Shown piece after piece: positions 6,883-14,749 of a stretch of 18,781 nt of DNA; the stretch's first letter is position 1; each line of letters begins with the position of its first letter. The notes beneath the pieces were generated by a model. That model saw nothing but the letters and a program-made list of their open reading frames with translations. It was not told where the DNA came from and searched no databases. The DNA lies in the NCBI GenBank assembly GCA_964568355.1, contig CAZMRK010000657.1:1-18781 (forward strand). The letters are read 5' to 3'. The DNA comes from JAJPJX01 sp964568355 (lineage in GTDB: Bacteria > Acidobacteriota > Terriglobia > Bryobacterales > Bryobacteraceae). A program made the position numbers and the translations under genes.

Positions 6883-9576
6883 ATGGCCTTAGAAGAATAC
6901 GTCCGAAAACGGAGTTTCGATCGCACGCCCGAGCCTGCTCCTTCCACCGGAAAAACAAGCAAGCCGGGGGCCACGCCAGAGGCGCCCTATTTCTGCGTGC
7001 AACGTCACAATGCCAGCCGGCTGCACTACGATTTCCGGTTGGAAGTGGACGGCGTGCTGAAGTCCTGGGCTGTCCCCAAAGGGCCTACACTCGATCCCAC
7101 GGTCAAGCACCTGGCCGCTCACGTCGAAGATCACCCCCTGGAGTACGGCGGCTTTGAAGGCAACATCCCCACCGGCAACTACGGCGCGGGCAGCGTCATG
7201 CTCTGGGACCGCGGAACCTTTGAGCTACTGGGCGACAAGGGCGCGCAGGATCAGCTCGCTCGCGGGGATTTCAAGTTCCGGCTGCACGGCGAAAAGCTGC
7301 ACGGCGAATTCGCGCTCGTGCTCATGAAGGGCCGCGGCAAGGGCAACGAGTGGCTCCTGATCAAGAAACACGATGACGCCGCCGTGCCCGGGTGGAATGT
7401 GGAGGACCATGCCTGGAGCGTGCTCTCCGGACGCACGCAGGAAGAGATCGCGCAGGGACTGCCCGCTCATCAGCAAAAGCGGCGCTCGGCTGGAGCACCG
7501 GACCGCGTCTGGAAATCCAGCCGCCCGGCCCGCGGCCGCCGCAATGCCGTTGCCGAAGCGGCTTCTCCCCAAACGGCTCCCCCAGAAAAAGCCCCCGCCC
7601 GCAAGCGCGCTTTTCGCGCCGCGGACCTCCCCGGAGCCGTCAAAGCTCCCATGCCGGAGGCCATTTCTCCCATGCTCGCCACGCTGGTCACAGAGCCGCC
7701 TCAAGGCGACCACTGGCTTTTCGAAATCAAGTGGGACGGAGTGCGCGCCATCTGTTTTCTGTCCGGCGAGAAGATCCGCCTGGTCTCGCGCAATGGCCTC
7801 GCCACCGAAAAGCAATATCCCGAGCTGAGCGTCCTTCCCCACTACGTGGCCGCTAAAGAAGCCATCCTGGATGGCGAGATCGCGATTCTCGATAAGAAAG
7901 GCGTGGGCCGCTTCGAGCTGATCCAGCCGCGCATCATGAACAGCGACCCCGGCTCCATCGCCCACATGGCGCGTTCCCAGCCGGTCACCTACTATGTCTT
8001 CGACGTGCTGTACCTGGATGGCTACGATCTGCGGAAGGTTCCGCTGATCGAACGCAAGCGCGCGCTGGAGGCTATCCTCACGCCTACCACGGTGCTGCGC
8101 CGATCGGAGCACTTCCCGGGCGTCGGAGAGCATCTGCTCGAGTCCGCGCGCGAGATCGGCCTGGAAGGCATCATGGCCAAGCGGGATACCAGCCTGTACG
8201 AGCCCGGCCGCAGCCGTGACTGGATGAAGATCAAGGTCTTGTCCGAGCAGGAGTTCCTCATCTGCGGCTACACTACCGGAGAGCGCGATTACTTCAGTTC
8301 CCTGGTGCTCGGCTTCCACGAAAACGGCCGCCTGATGTGGGCCGGCAACGTCGGTACCGGCTTCGACCGTAAATTGCTGGAGAAAATCTGGAACCGCATC
8401 GAACCGCTGGTCACGCGCCGGTCCCCCTTCGATCCGGTGCCCAAAATCCCGAATGTTGTCTGGGTGCGGCCCGAGATCGCCTGCAACGTGCGCTTCTCCA
8501 ACTGGACCAAGGACCGCCGCCTGCGCGCGCCCGTCTTCGCCGGTCTGCGGGACGATGTCTCACCGGCCACGGTCGTGCGCGAACAGGCCGTCGATCCGTC
8601 CGAGCCGCAGCGCCTGCTGACCGGCGACGCCGAGCAGGCTACCATTCCGGTGGACGGGCACACGCTCAAGTTCACGCACCTCAACAAGGTTTTCTACCCC
8701 GCCGAAGGCTACACCAAGCGCGACCTGCTGAACTATTACGACGCCGTCGCGCCGCTGATTCTGCCGCACCTCCGCGACCGGCCGCTCTCGCTCAAGCGTT
8801 ATCCCAACGGCATCCAGGCCAAATTTTTCTTCCAGAAGGATATTCCCGCCACCTACGTCTCCTGGCTGCGGCGTGAACGCATTGTTGCGGAGGAAAATCA
8901 CCGGCCCGTGAACTTCGCCCTGGCCGACGACCGCGCCAGCCTGCTCTATCTCGTCCAGATGGGCTGCATCGACCACAACCCCTGGATGAGCCGCGTAGGC
9001 CACCTGGAGGAGCCCGATTTCATCCTCATCGATCTCGATCCGCAGGAGTGCCCGTTCGAGCGCGTCATCGAAGCCGCCTGCCTGATCCGCGAGAAGCTCG
9101 ACGAACTGCAACTCACGGGCTATCCCAAAACCACCGGCGGCGACGGACTGCATATCTACGTTCCCATCGGCCCCGGCTACAGCTACGACCACACGCGCAT
9201 CTTCGCCGATATCCTCTCGCGCATCGTCGCGCAGGAACGCCCGGATCTGTTTACGGTTCCCCGTTCCCTGGCCAAGCGGGAGAAAGGCAAGGTGTATTTC
9301 GATTACCTGCAGAACGGAATGGGCAAGACCATCGCCGCCCCGTACGTGCTGCGAGCCTATCCCGGAGCGCCGGTGGCCACTCCCCTCGCCTGGGACGAAG
9401 TGCGTCCCGGCCTCACGCCCGGCCAGTTCCACCTGCGCAACGCGCTCGACCGTTTCGCGCAGCTTGGCGATCTCTTCCAGCCCGTGCTACACGGAAAGCA
9501 GAACCTGGAATCATCCCTGCACAAGCTGGAAGAGCTTCTACGCCGCCCGGCCAAGCCCAAAGCCGCCCGGTCTTGA
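6883..9576 (+). CDS. ligD: Multifunctional NHEJ DNA ligase LigD (phosphoesterase-ligase-polymerase)
   Basis: This 897-residue protein processes and seals double-strand breaks held by Ku. Three domains are seen in the order PE-LIG-POL, as in Pseudomonas LigD and unlike the mycobacterial POL-PE-LIG order. The N-terminal 3'-phosphoesterase (about 30-190) keeps H42, H48, D50, R52, H84 and Y88. To my recollection this is the same numbering as the catalytic set of the P. aeruginosa enzyme. A Pro/Ala-rich linker (about 200-255) leads to the ATP-dependent ligase, with nucleotidyl-acceptor K283 in EIKWDG, and an OB-fold around 470-560. The C-terminal primase-polymerase domain (about 600-880) keeps metal ligands D717 and D719 in IDLDPQE. 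No truncation is seen. ATG 6883 has only a distant AGGTAAG as possible ribosome-binding site. The 3' end converges on the efflux adaptor gene, 24 bp away. Confidence 0.96.
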   Translation: MALEEYVRKRSFDRTPEPAPSTGKTSKPGATPEAPYFCVQRHNASRLHYDFRLEVDGVLKSWAVPKGPTLDPTVKHLAAHVEDHPLEYGGFEGNIPTGNYGAGSVMLWDRGTFELLGDKGAQDQLARGDFKFRLHGEKLHGEFALVLMKGRGKGNEWLLIKKHDDAAVPGWNVEDHAWSVLSGRTQEEIAQGLPAHQQKRRSAGAPDRVWKSSRPARGRRNAVAEAASPQTAPPEKAPARKRAFRAADLPGAVKAPMPEAISPMLATLVTEPPQGDHWLFEIKWDGVRAICFLSGEKIRLVSRNGLATEKQYPELSVLPHYVAAKEAILDGEIAILDKKGVGRFELIQPRIMNSDPGSIAHMARSQPVTYYVFDVLYLDGYDLRKVPLIERKRALEAILTPTTVLRRSEHFPGVGEHLLESAREIGLEGIMAKRDTSLYEPGRSRDWMKIKVLSEQEFLICGYTTGERDYFSSLVLGFHENGRLMWAGNVGTGFDRKLLEKIWNRIEPLVTRRSPFDPVPKIPNVVWVRPEIACNVRFSNWTKDRRLRAPVFAGLRDDVSPATVVREQAVDPSEPQRLLTGDAEQATIPVDGHTLKFTHLNKVFYPAEGYTKRDLLNYYDAVAPLILPHLRDRPLSLKRYPNGIQAKFFFQKDIPATYVSWLRRERIVAEENHRPVNFALADDRASLLYLVQMGCIDHNPWMSRVGHLEEPDFILIDLDPQECPFERVIEAACLIREKLDELQLTGYPKTTGGDGLHIYVPIGPGYSYDHTRIFADILSRIVAQERPDLFTVPRSLAKREKGKVYFDYLQNGMGKTIAAPYVLRAYPGAPVATPLAWDEVRPGLTPGQFHLRNALDRFAQLGDLFQPVLHGKQNLESSLHKLEELLRRPAKPKAARS

Positions 9577-9600
9577 ACGACGGCTGCCTGGCTACGCAAG

Positions 9601-10893
9601 CTACTTGGTGAAAATGGTGGCGTCTACGTTCATGCCGGGCCGCAGCACCACTCCGGCAGGCAGGGAATCGAACACGATCTTCACCGGGATGCGCTGCACC
9701 ACCTTCACGAAATTGCCGGTGGCGTTTTCCGGCGGCAGCAGGCTCAGCTTGGCTCCCGTCGCCCCGGCAATCGAATCCACGCGGCCCACCACCTTCTGGC
9801 CGTACATATCCACGTGCACCTCGGCCTTTTGGCCCGGCCGCACGTGGGCCAGTTGCGTCTCCTTGAAGTTGGCCGTCACCCACACGTCGGATAGCGGGAT
9901 CACCGTCATCAGCCCCTGGCCCGGCTGCACGATCTGCCCCACCTCCACTACTTTCCGCGTAACCTGTCCATCCATCGGCGCGGTGATGGTCGTATAGCTG
10001 AGCTGCAGTTCGGCAGCCTCCAGGTTGGCCTTCGCCTGGAGCACGGCGGCGGTCGCCGAGGAGGCCTGCGCCGTGCTCACCGTGACCTGCCGCTGCCGGG
10101 CGCGCGATTCCAGCACCGACGCCCGGGCCTGTTCCACCCGCGCTTTGGCGGCCTGTTCGGCGGCGCGCTTGTTGGCCACATCCTGCTCCGCCGAGGCGAC
10201 CTTGTCCCGCGCGGCTCTCCACTGCGCCTCCGCTACGCTCGCCGCCGCGATGTAAGAATCCAACTGCTGCTGCGAGATCTCGGCTTTGGCCGCCAGCGGA
10301 CGCATGCGCGCCAGGTCCGACTGGGCCCGCGCGTTGCTGGCTTCCGCCGCCGCCAGGTTCGCCCGCGCGTAGGAAAGTTCAGAGGTTGCGGCCTGCTCGG
10401 CGGAGAGGCGCGCGCGATTGTAATCGGCTTCGGCGACCGCCACCTGCGCCTCGGCTCCGGTGGTATCGCTGGTGGTCGTCTCCCGCGTCAGCGGAATCCC
10501 CACTTGCGCGCCGCGCGCCTGGCTCTCCGCCACGGCCAGCGCCGCTTTGGCCTGATCCACGCGCACCTGGTAGTCGCGCGGATCGATGCGCACCAGCACC
10601 TGCCCGGCCTTTACCGTCCAGTTGTTGTCCACCAGCACTTCCACGACATTGCCGGAGATCTTTGCGGCAATCGGCGCGATGTGCCCGTCCACCTGGGCAT
10701 CATCGGTCGATACCTGGTCGCGGAAGTGCAGCCAGAAACCGGTCGCGGCCGCCGCCAGCACGACTCCGCCGATCAGCAGTACGCGAAACAGCTTTCCTTT
10801 GGGTCGGGCCGGCGGCGTGTCCTTTTCCAGCCCCGCCGCCTGGGTCGTTTCGGTATATGATTCGGTCCGTTCCTTCTCCAGATCACTTGGCAT
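9601..10893 (-). CDS. EmrA/HlyD-type periplasmic adaptor (membrane fusion protein)
   Basis: This 430-residue adaptor links an inner-membrane pump to an outer-membrane channel. A charged N-terminus (1-34) precedes one transmembrane helix (about 35-54, KLFRVLLIGGVVLAAAATGF). The EmrA hallmark STDDAQVDGHIAPIAAKISG (62-81) follows, then a biotinyl-lipoyl half, a long Ala-rich coiled-coil hairpin (about 105-285), the second lipoyl half with TTITAPMDGQVTRKVVEVGQ, and beta-barrel and membrane-proximal domains. ATG 10893 overlaps the STAS-TolC stop by 11 bp, so translation is probably coupled. A longer reading frame upstream runs inside the TolC gene and is not used. No MFS pump (EmrB) gene follows, because the next gene is the convergent ligD. 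Confidence 0.92.
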   Translation of the reverse strand: MPSDLEKERTESYTETTQAAGLEKDTPPARPKGKLFRVLLIGGVVLAAAATGFWLHFRDQVSTDDAQVDGHIAPIAAKISGNVVEVLVDNNWTVKAGQVLVRIDPRDYQVRVDQAKAALAVAESQARGAQVGIPLTRETTTSDTTGAEAQVAVAEADYNRARLSAEQAATSELSYARANLAAAEASNARAQSDLARMRPLAAKAEISQQQLDSYIAAASVAEAQWRAARDKVASAEQDVANKRAAEQAAKARVEQARASVLESRARQRQVTVSTAQASSATAAVLQAKANLEAAELQLSYTTITAPMDGQVTRKVVEVGQIVQPGQGLMTVIPLSDVWVTANFKETQLAHVRPGQKAEVHVDMYGQKVVGRVDSIAGATGAKLSLLPPENATGNFVKVVQRIPVKIVFDSLPAGVVLRPGMNVDATIFTK

Positions 10894-12469
10894 ACAGATT
10901 CTCCATCTGGCCGGTGGCCCTCGCCAGGTCTGCGCGAGCCTGGTTATAGCGATATAAGGCCAAGATTTGGTTGTCGTTCGCCCGCGCCAGGGCATCCTGG
11001 GCGGATATGACTTCGATATTATTGGCCACTCCCGCCTGGAAGCGATCCCGCGCCTGATCCACTTCCTCCCGTGCCAGGCGCACTCCCAGGTTGGCTACCT
11101 CCACTTCGTGCCGGGCCGCATCCAACTGCGCCGCGGAGGTCTTGACCTCCAGGGCGACCGTGTTGCGGGTCTCCAGCCGCTGCTGCTCCAGTTTGCGGAT
11201 CTCCAGATCCGCCTGGGAAGTCTGCGCCGCGATCCGCCCGCTGGTGAACAGCGGCATCTCGAGCGAGATCCCATATTGATAGGTCGGAATGACACTCTGC
11301 GGCGTCAGTCCCGTGTAGCTCCAGTTGCCGTCCACCCGGACGCTGGGCAGCCGTGTGGCGCTCACCGCCTTTTTCTGCAGCTCCAGCGCCCGCGCCTGGA
11401 ACGCCAGCGTCCGCATCTCGGGCCGGTTCTGATAGGCGCTCTCCAGGCTTTGGTCCACCTGGATCGCCGGAGTTTCGAAAAAGCTCACCTGGTCGGCCAG
11501 TTCCACCGGCCGCTGCGGATCCAGATTCAGCAGCCGCGAGAGCCCATAAAGCGACGTCTTCTGCTCGGTCTGGGCCCCGATCAGGCGCTGCTTCTCGTTC
11601 TGCAATTCCACGTTCGCCCGCAGCGTGTCGATGCCGGTCCCGGCACCGTTCCTTTGCAGATCGGCCGCCTGGTCGTATAGCGCCTGGGCCAGATCCACGC
11701 GCGATTGCGCCGCCTTCACATCGGCTGTTGCGCGCAGGCTCCCCAAGTATTGCGAGACCACCAGCGCCACGATCTGTTCGCGTACTCCCCGCTCCTGAGC
11801 CGAAGTGGCATTCGCCGTCTGCTGGGATGCCTTCCAGCGCCGCCACAGCGTCAGATCGAAAACCGTGGTGCCGAACGAGGGGCCGGCCTGGAACGTCTCG
11901 AACGGCCCGGCGTGCTGCGCCACTCCCGGAAATTTCCCTCCGATCAATGCCTCCAGATTGATTCGCTGGGTCCGCTCCGAAACCGCAAGACCGGCCTGCG
12001 GCAGCAGCCCCGAACGGTCGATCCTTACCTGCTCCTGGCTCTGGGCCACGTTCAGGTTGGCGATCTGCACCTGGGGATTCTGCTTCAGGGCCATCTGCAC
12101 GGCCTGGGAGAGCGTCAGCCGCACCGGCGTCTGGTCCTGCGCCCGGGCTCCTCCCGCCAGCGTCAACAGCAGCGCGCCAAGGGCCAGAGCGCCGCAGCGG
12201 TTTTGCCGGATCCGGTCCAGGATGGTCTTGTTGAGCGCCGTGGAGGCCAGGAAGCGCACCCCCCGCTCCTGCATGCGCCCCAGCAACGCTTTCCCCTCCT
12301 CATCGATAAACGACACCTGCGACAGATCCACCACCACCTCCCGGCCTCCCTCCCCCGACGAAGCCTCCTGCCAGGCCTGCTCCAATTCCTGCACCCACGG
12401 ACCGGACAGCTTGCCCTCCAGTTTCAGGGTGCTGGTCTGGGCGGACTCCTGATGTGTAATCCGCAACAT
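10883..12469 (-). CDS. STAS domain continuous with a TolC-type outer-membrane efflux protein
   Basis: One open frame of 528 residues. Residues 1-87 form a STAS-like domain: LRITHQE, LKLEGKLSGPWVQELEQAW, VVVDLSQVSFIDEEGKALL, then RFLASTALNKTILDRI. Where SpoIIAA-type proteins have the phosphorylated Ser after Asp, this one has D56-E57-E58-G59. A signal-peptide-like segment follows at once (about 88-110, ending LAGGARA before QDQ), and then a full TolC-family outer-membrane factor (112-528) with two OEP repeats: LTLSQAVQMALKQNPQVQIA, and the second half from about residue 320 ending RATGQMENLYAK. ATG 12469 has the purine-rich AGGGGAGGT directly upstream. No in-frame ATG, GTG or TTG lies between the STAS end and the signal core. 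The nearest internal ATG is codon 66 (12274). It is either a real fusion cleaved at the membrane or an internal start not recognisable here. It precedes the adaptor gene with an 11-bp overlap. Confidence 0.8.
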   Translation of the reverse strand: MLRITHQESAQTSTLKLEGKLSGPWVQELEQAWQEASSGEGGREVVVDLSQVSFIDEEGKALLGRMQERGVRFLASTALNKTILDRIRQNRCGALALGALLLTLAGGARAQDQTPVRLTLSQAVQMALKQNPQVQIANLNVAQSQEQVRIDRSGLLPQAGLAVSERTQRINLEALIGGKFPGVAQHAGPFETFQAGPSFGTTVFDLTLWRRWKASQQTANATSAQERGVREQIVALVVSQYLGSLRATADVKAAQSRVDLAQALYDQAADLQRNGAGTGIDTLRANVELQNEKQRLIGAQTEQKTSLYGLSRLLNLDPQRPVELADQVSFFETPAIQVDQSLESAYQNRPEMRTLAFQARALELQKKAVSATRLPSVRVDGNWSYTGLTPQSVIPTYQYGISLEMPLFTSGRIAAQTSQADLEIRKLEQQRLETRNTVALEVKTSAAQLDAARHEVEVANLGVRLAREEVDQARDRFQAGVANNIEVISAQDALARANDNQILALYRYNQARADLARATGQMENLYAK

Positions 12470-12482
12470 ACCTCCCCTAACC

Positions 12483-12497
12483 GCAAGCCAGCCACCA
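12483..12497 (-). promoter_or_regulatory. TGG-N8-TTGC element resembling a sigma-54 -24/-12 promoter
   Basis: Read on the minus strand, TGG (12497-12495) and TTGC (12486-12483) are exactly 8 bp apart, the spacing of a sigma-54 -24/-12 promoter. The bases between them differ from the consensus CACG. The adjacent upstream gene encodes a sigma-54 activator. Against it, the predicted start of transcription would fall near 12471, only about 2 nt before ATG 12469 and inside the apparent ribosome-binding site. The call is therefore weak. No convincing sigma-70 promoter was seen in the same 110-bp interval. Confidence 0.25.
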
Positions 12498-12579
12498 CGA
12501 AATAGAGGCCTGTTTTCAAGGGGATGGCGAGAAATGCCGAAGATCTGGCGCCGGGGTTTTGGCGGGTGCCGAAATGCCG

Positions 12580-14679
12580 TCACGCCCGTGCGGGGCGCCG
12601 GATCCCCAGCTTCTCCATGCGGGATTGCAGCGTCGTGCGCTTCATCCCCAAGCGGTTTGCCGCTCCTCTGGGACCGCCCACCACCCACCTGGTCTCTCCC
12701 AGCGTCCGCAGGATATGCTGGCGCTCCAGCTCTTCCATGGTCGCGTTGGTGGCCGGCAAAGGATCGCCACTCGCCTGCAGTTCGGCCAGCGGGGCGACCA
12801 GTTCCGGCCCCTTGCTGAGGATCACCGCCCGTTCCACGAAATTTTCGAGCTCGCGCACGTTGCCCGGCCAGTTCCAGCGCGCGAGAGCTTCCAATAGTTC
12901 GTTGGGAATCGTCTCGATGCGCTTCTTGATGCGCTGGCCGTACTTCTGGGCGAAATAGGCCACCAGCAGCGGAATATCTTCACGCCGTTCGCGCAGCGGC
13001 GGCAGCACGATCGGAAATACGTTCAAGCGATAGTAGAGATCACCCCGGAATTCCCGGCCGGCGACCATTTGCGCCAGGTCCCGGTTGGTGGAGGCGATCA
13101 AACGCACATCTGCCCGGATCGTGTGCGATCCGCCCAGGCGCTCGAATTCACGCTCCTGTAACACTCGCAGCAGCTTGGGCTGCAACTCCAGCGAGATATC
13201 GCCGATCTCGTCCAGCAGCAGCGTGCCCTGCGCCGCCAGCTCGAAGCGCCCCACTTTTTGGGTAATGGCGCCGGTGAATGCGCCCTTCTCGTGCCCGAAC
13301 AGCTCGCTTTCGAGCAGCCCCGTGGGAATGGCCGAGCAGTTCACCTTGACGAAGGTACGCTCGCGGCGCTGGCTCAGGTTGTGGATCGCGCGCGCCACCA
13401 GTTCTTTGCCCGTGCCGCTCTCCCCCAGCAGCAGCACGGTTGAATCGGTCGGCGCTACTGTTCGGATCTCCTGCAAGACTTTGCGCCACGCCGCGCTCTC
13501 GCCGACCATCTCCTCGAAATCGTACTCGGTGCGGATCTCGTCTTCGAGATACAGCTTCTCCTTGGCCAGGCGGTCCTTGAGCTCTGCGATCTGCTGAAAC
13601 GCCTCGGCGTTTTCGAGCGCGATGGCTACTTCATTGCCCACCTGGCTGAGCAGTTCGACATCGTCCGCGCTGAAGGCGGCGTCGCGCAGGCTGGCCACGT
13701 TCAGCGTGCCCAGCACCTTCTCTCCGCGCACCATCGGCGTGCAGACCGCCGATTGCAGTTTTTCCGCCAGCAGCCGACGCGTCACTTCCGAAGAATAGCG
13801 CTCCAGGTCCGCGCGGCAGAGCAGCACCGGCTTGCGCAGGCGGATGGCGTCCGATGCCGGAGAGCCGTCCGGGTCGATGACGATCTCTTCCTGCATCCAG
13901 CCGCGGCCTCCGGGAAAATCCAACGCATGCAGCCGCAGCCGTTTTTTATCGCGATCGCAGAGGACCAGGCTGGCATATTCATGCGGAATCACCCGCCGCA
14001 GCGCGTCGGAGATGGTGCCCAGCAGTTGCCGGAAATCCAGGTTCGAGACCAGCGCGTTGGTCACATCCAGCACCACCCGCAGCCGGTCCCGCTCGCGCGC
14101 CAGTTGCTGCTGGTAGGACTGCGCCCGCTGGTAGTTCAAGGCGTTGTCCACGGCCACGGCTACCTGCGCGGCCACCTGCTTCAGGAAATCCAGCCCCTCG
14201 CCGTAGGTCCCCGGACGCTTACTGCCGAAGCCCAGTACACCCAGGCGGCGCTGCGCGGTCGTCAGGGGCAGCAGGCAGCAGGAGCGGATCTGGTGCTCGC
14301 GCAGGATCTTCATGACCGCCGGATAGCGGCTCTCGCGCTCCACATCGGAAAGCACCATCGGCTCCTGCGTCTGCCACACCCGGCCGGAAGGCCCCTGGTC
14401 TACCGGCAGCTCCAGACCCGGTTCGAGCGTCGTCGGCTCCGCCGTTTCGATCATGTGCAGCCGCATGGAGTGGCGCGCCGGCTCGTGGAGAATCAGGTTC
14501 AGATAGTCGAAGCCCACCACCCCGTGCAGCCGTTGGGCAAAATCATGGAACAGTTCCGGCAGTTCGCGGTTCAGCGCGATCGATTCGGAGGCTTCCAGCA
14601 GCGCTCGATAAGGGTCGGTGCCGGGCGGGCTGTGCGGCTGGCGCGGTTCGATGGGATGATCCCCCCTTGCTTTTATCAT
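12580..14679 (-). CDS. Sigma-54-dependent transcriptional activator with two GAF domains (FhlA-like architecture)
   Basis: A 699-residue enhancer-binding protein. Two GAF sensor domains (about 30-190 and 212-365) are joined by helical linkers, and an AAA+ domain and a C-terminal Fis-type helix-turn-helix (about 650-695, AANRLGMKRTTLQSRMEKLG) follow. The AAA+ domain is complete: Walker A GESGTGK (419-425), the sigma-54-contacting GAFTGA loop (466-471), Walker B LLLDE (D490/E491) and the arginine-bearing YYRLNVFPIVLPPLRER segment. It should therefore open sigma-54 promoters when the GAF domains sense a ligand or redox state, which the sequence does not identify. No receiver domain is present, so it is not a classical response regulator. 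It lies 110 bp upstream of, and in the same direction as, the STAS-TolC/adaptor genes, which are its most likely targets. ATG 14679 has a weak GGGCCGGGT upstream. Confidence 0.92.
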   Translation of the reverse strand: MIKARGDHPIEPRQPHSPPGTDPYRALLEASESIALNRELPELFHDFAQRLHGVVGFDYLNLILHEPARHSMRLHMIETAEPTTLEPGLELPVDQGPSGRVWQTQEPMVLSDVERESRYPAVMKILREHQIRSCCLLPLTTAQRRLGVLGFGSKRPGTYGEGLDFLKQVAAQVAVAVDNALNYQRAQSYQQQLARERDRLRVVLDVTNALVSNLDFRQLLGTISDALRRVIPHEYASLVLCDRDKKRLRLHALDFPGGRGWMQEEIVIDPDGSPASDAIRLRKPVLLCRADLERYSSEVTRRLLAEKLQSAVCTPMVRGEKVLGTLNVASLRDAAFSADDVELLSQVGNEVAIALENAEAFQQIAELKDRLAKEKLYLEDEIRTEYDFEEMVGESAAWRKVLQEIRTVAPTDSTVLLLGESGTGKELVARAIHNLSQRRERTFVKVNCSAIPTGLLESELFGHEKGAFTGAITQKVGRFELAAQGTLLLDEIGDISLELQPKLLRVLQEREFERLGGSHTIRADVRLIASTNRDLAQMVAGREFRGDLYYRLNVFPIVLPPLRERREDIPLLVAYFAQKYGQRIKKRIETIPNELLEALARWNWPGNVRELENFVERAVILSKGPELVAPLAELQASGDPLPATNATMEELERQHILRTLGETRWVVGGPRGAANRLGMKRTTLQSRMEKLGIRRPARA

Positions 14680-14685
14680 ACCCGG

Positions 14686-14717
14686 CCCGCGGCTATCCTA
14701 CCCCGCGGCTATACTAC
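14686..14717. repeat. 16-bp tandem duplication in the regulator/URO-D divergent promoter region
   Basis: CCCGCGGCTATCCTAC (14686-14701) is followed directly by CCCGCGGCTATACTAC (14702-14717), 15 of 16 bases identical. Each copy has a CCGCGG palindrome and a -10-like hexamer, TATCCT in the first and TATACT (14710-14715) in the second. The second could serve the URO-D-like gene, whose start is at 14750. No TTGACA-like -35 sits at the right distance. Tandem operator sites or a simple slippage duplication would both explain it. Confidence 0.6.
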
Positions 14718-14749
14718 AATGTTGCGTTCGAGCACGTGAGTGCCGGGTC

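Noticed and set aside
7225..9432. Minus-strand frames opposite ligD
   Set aside because: They are shadows of the ligase and polymerase domains, with no plausible product.
12470..12688. Longer N-terminus for the STAS-TolC gene starting at 12688
   Set aside because: It would overlap the end of the sigma-54 regulator gene and add 73 Arg/Gly/Pro-rich residues. ATG 12469 has a strong ribosome-binding site and starts the STAS domain exactly.
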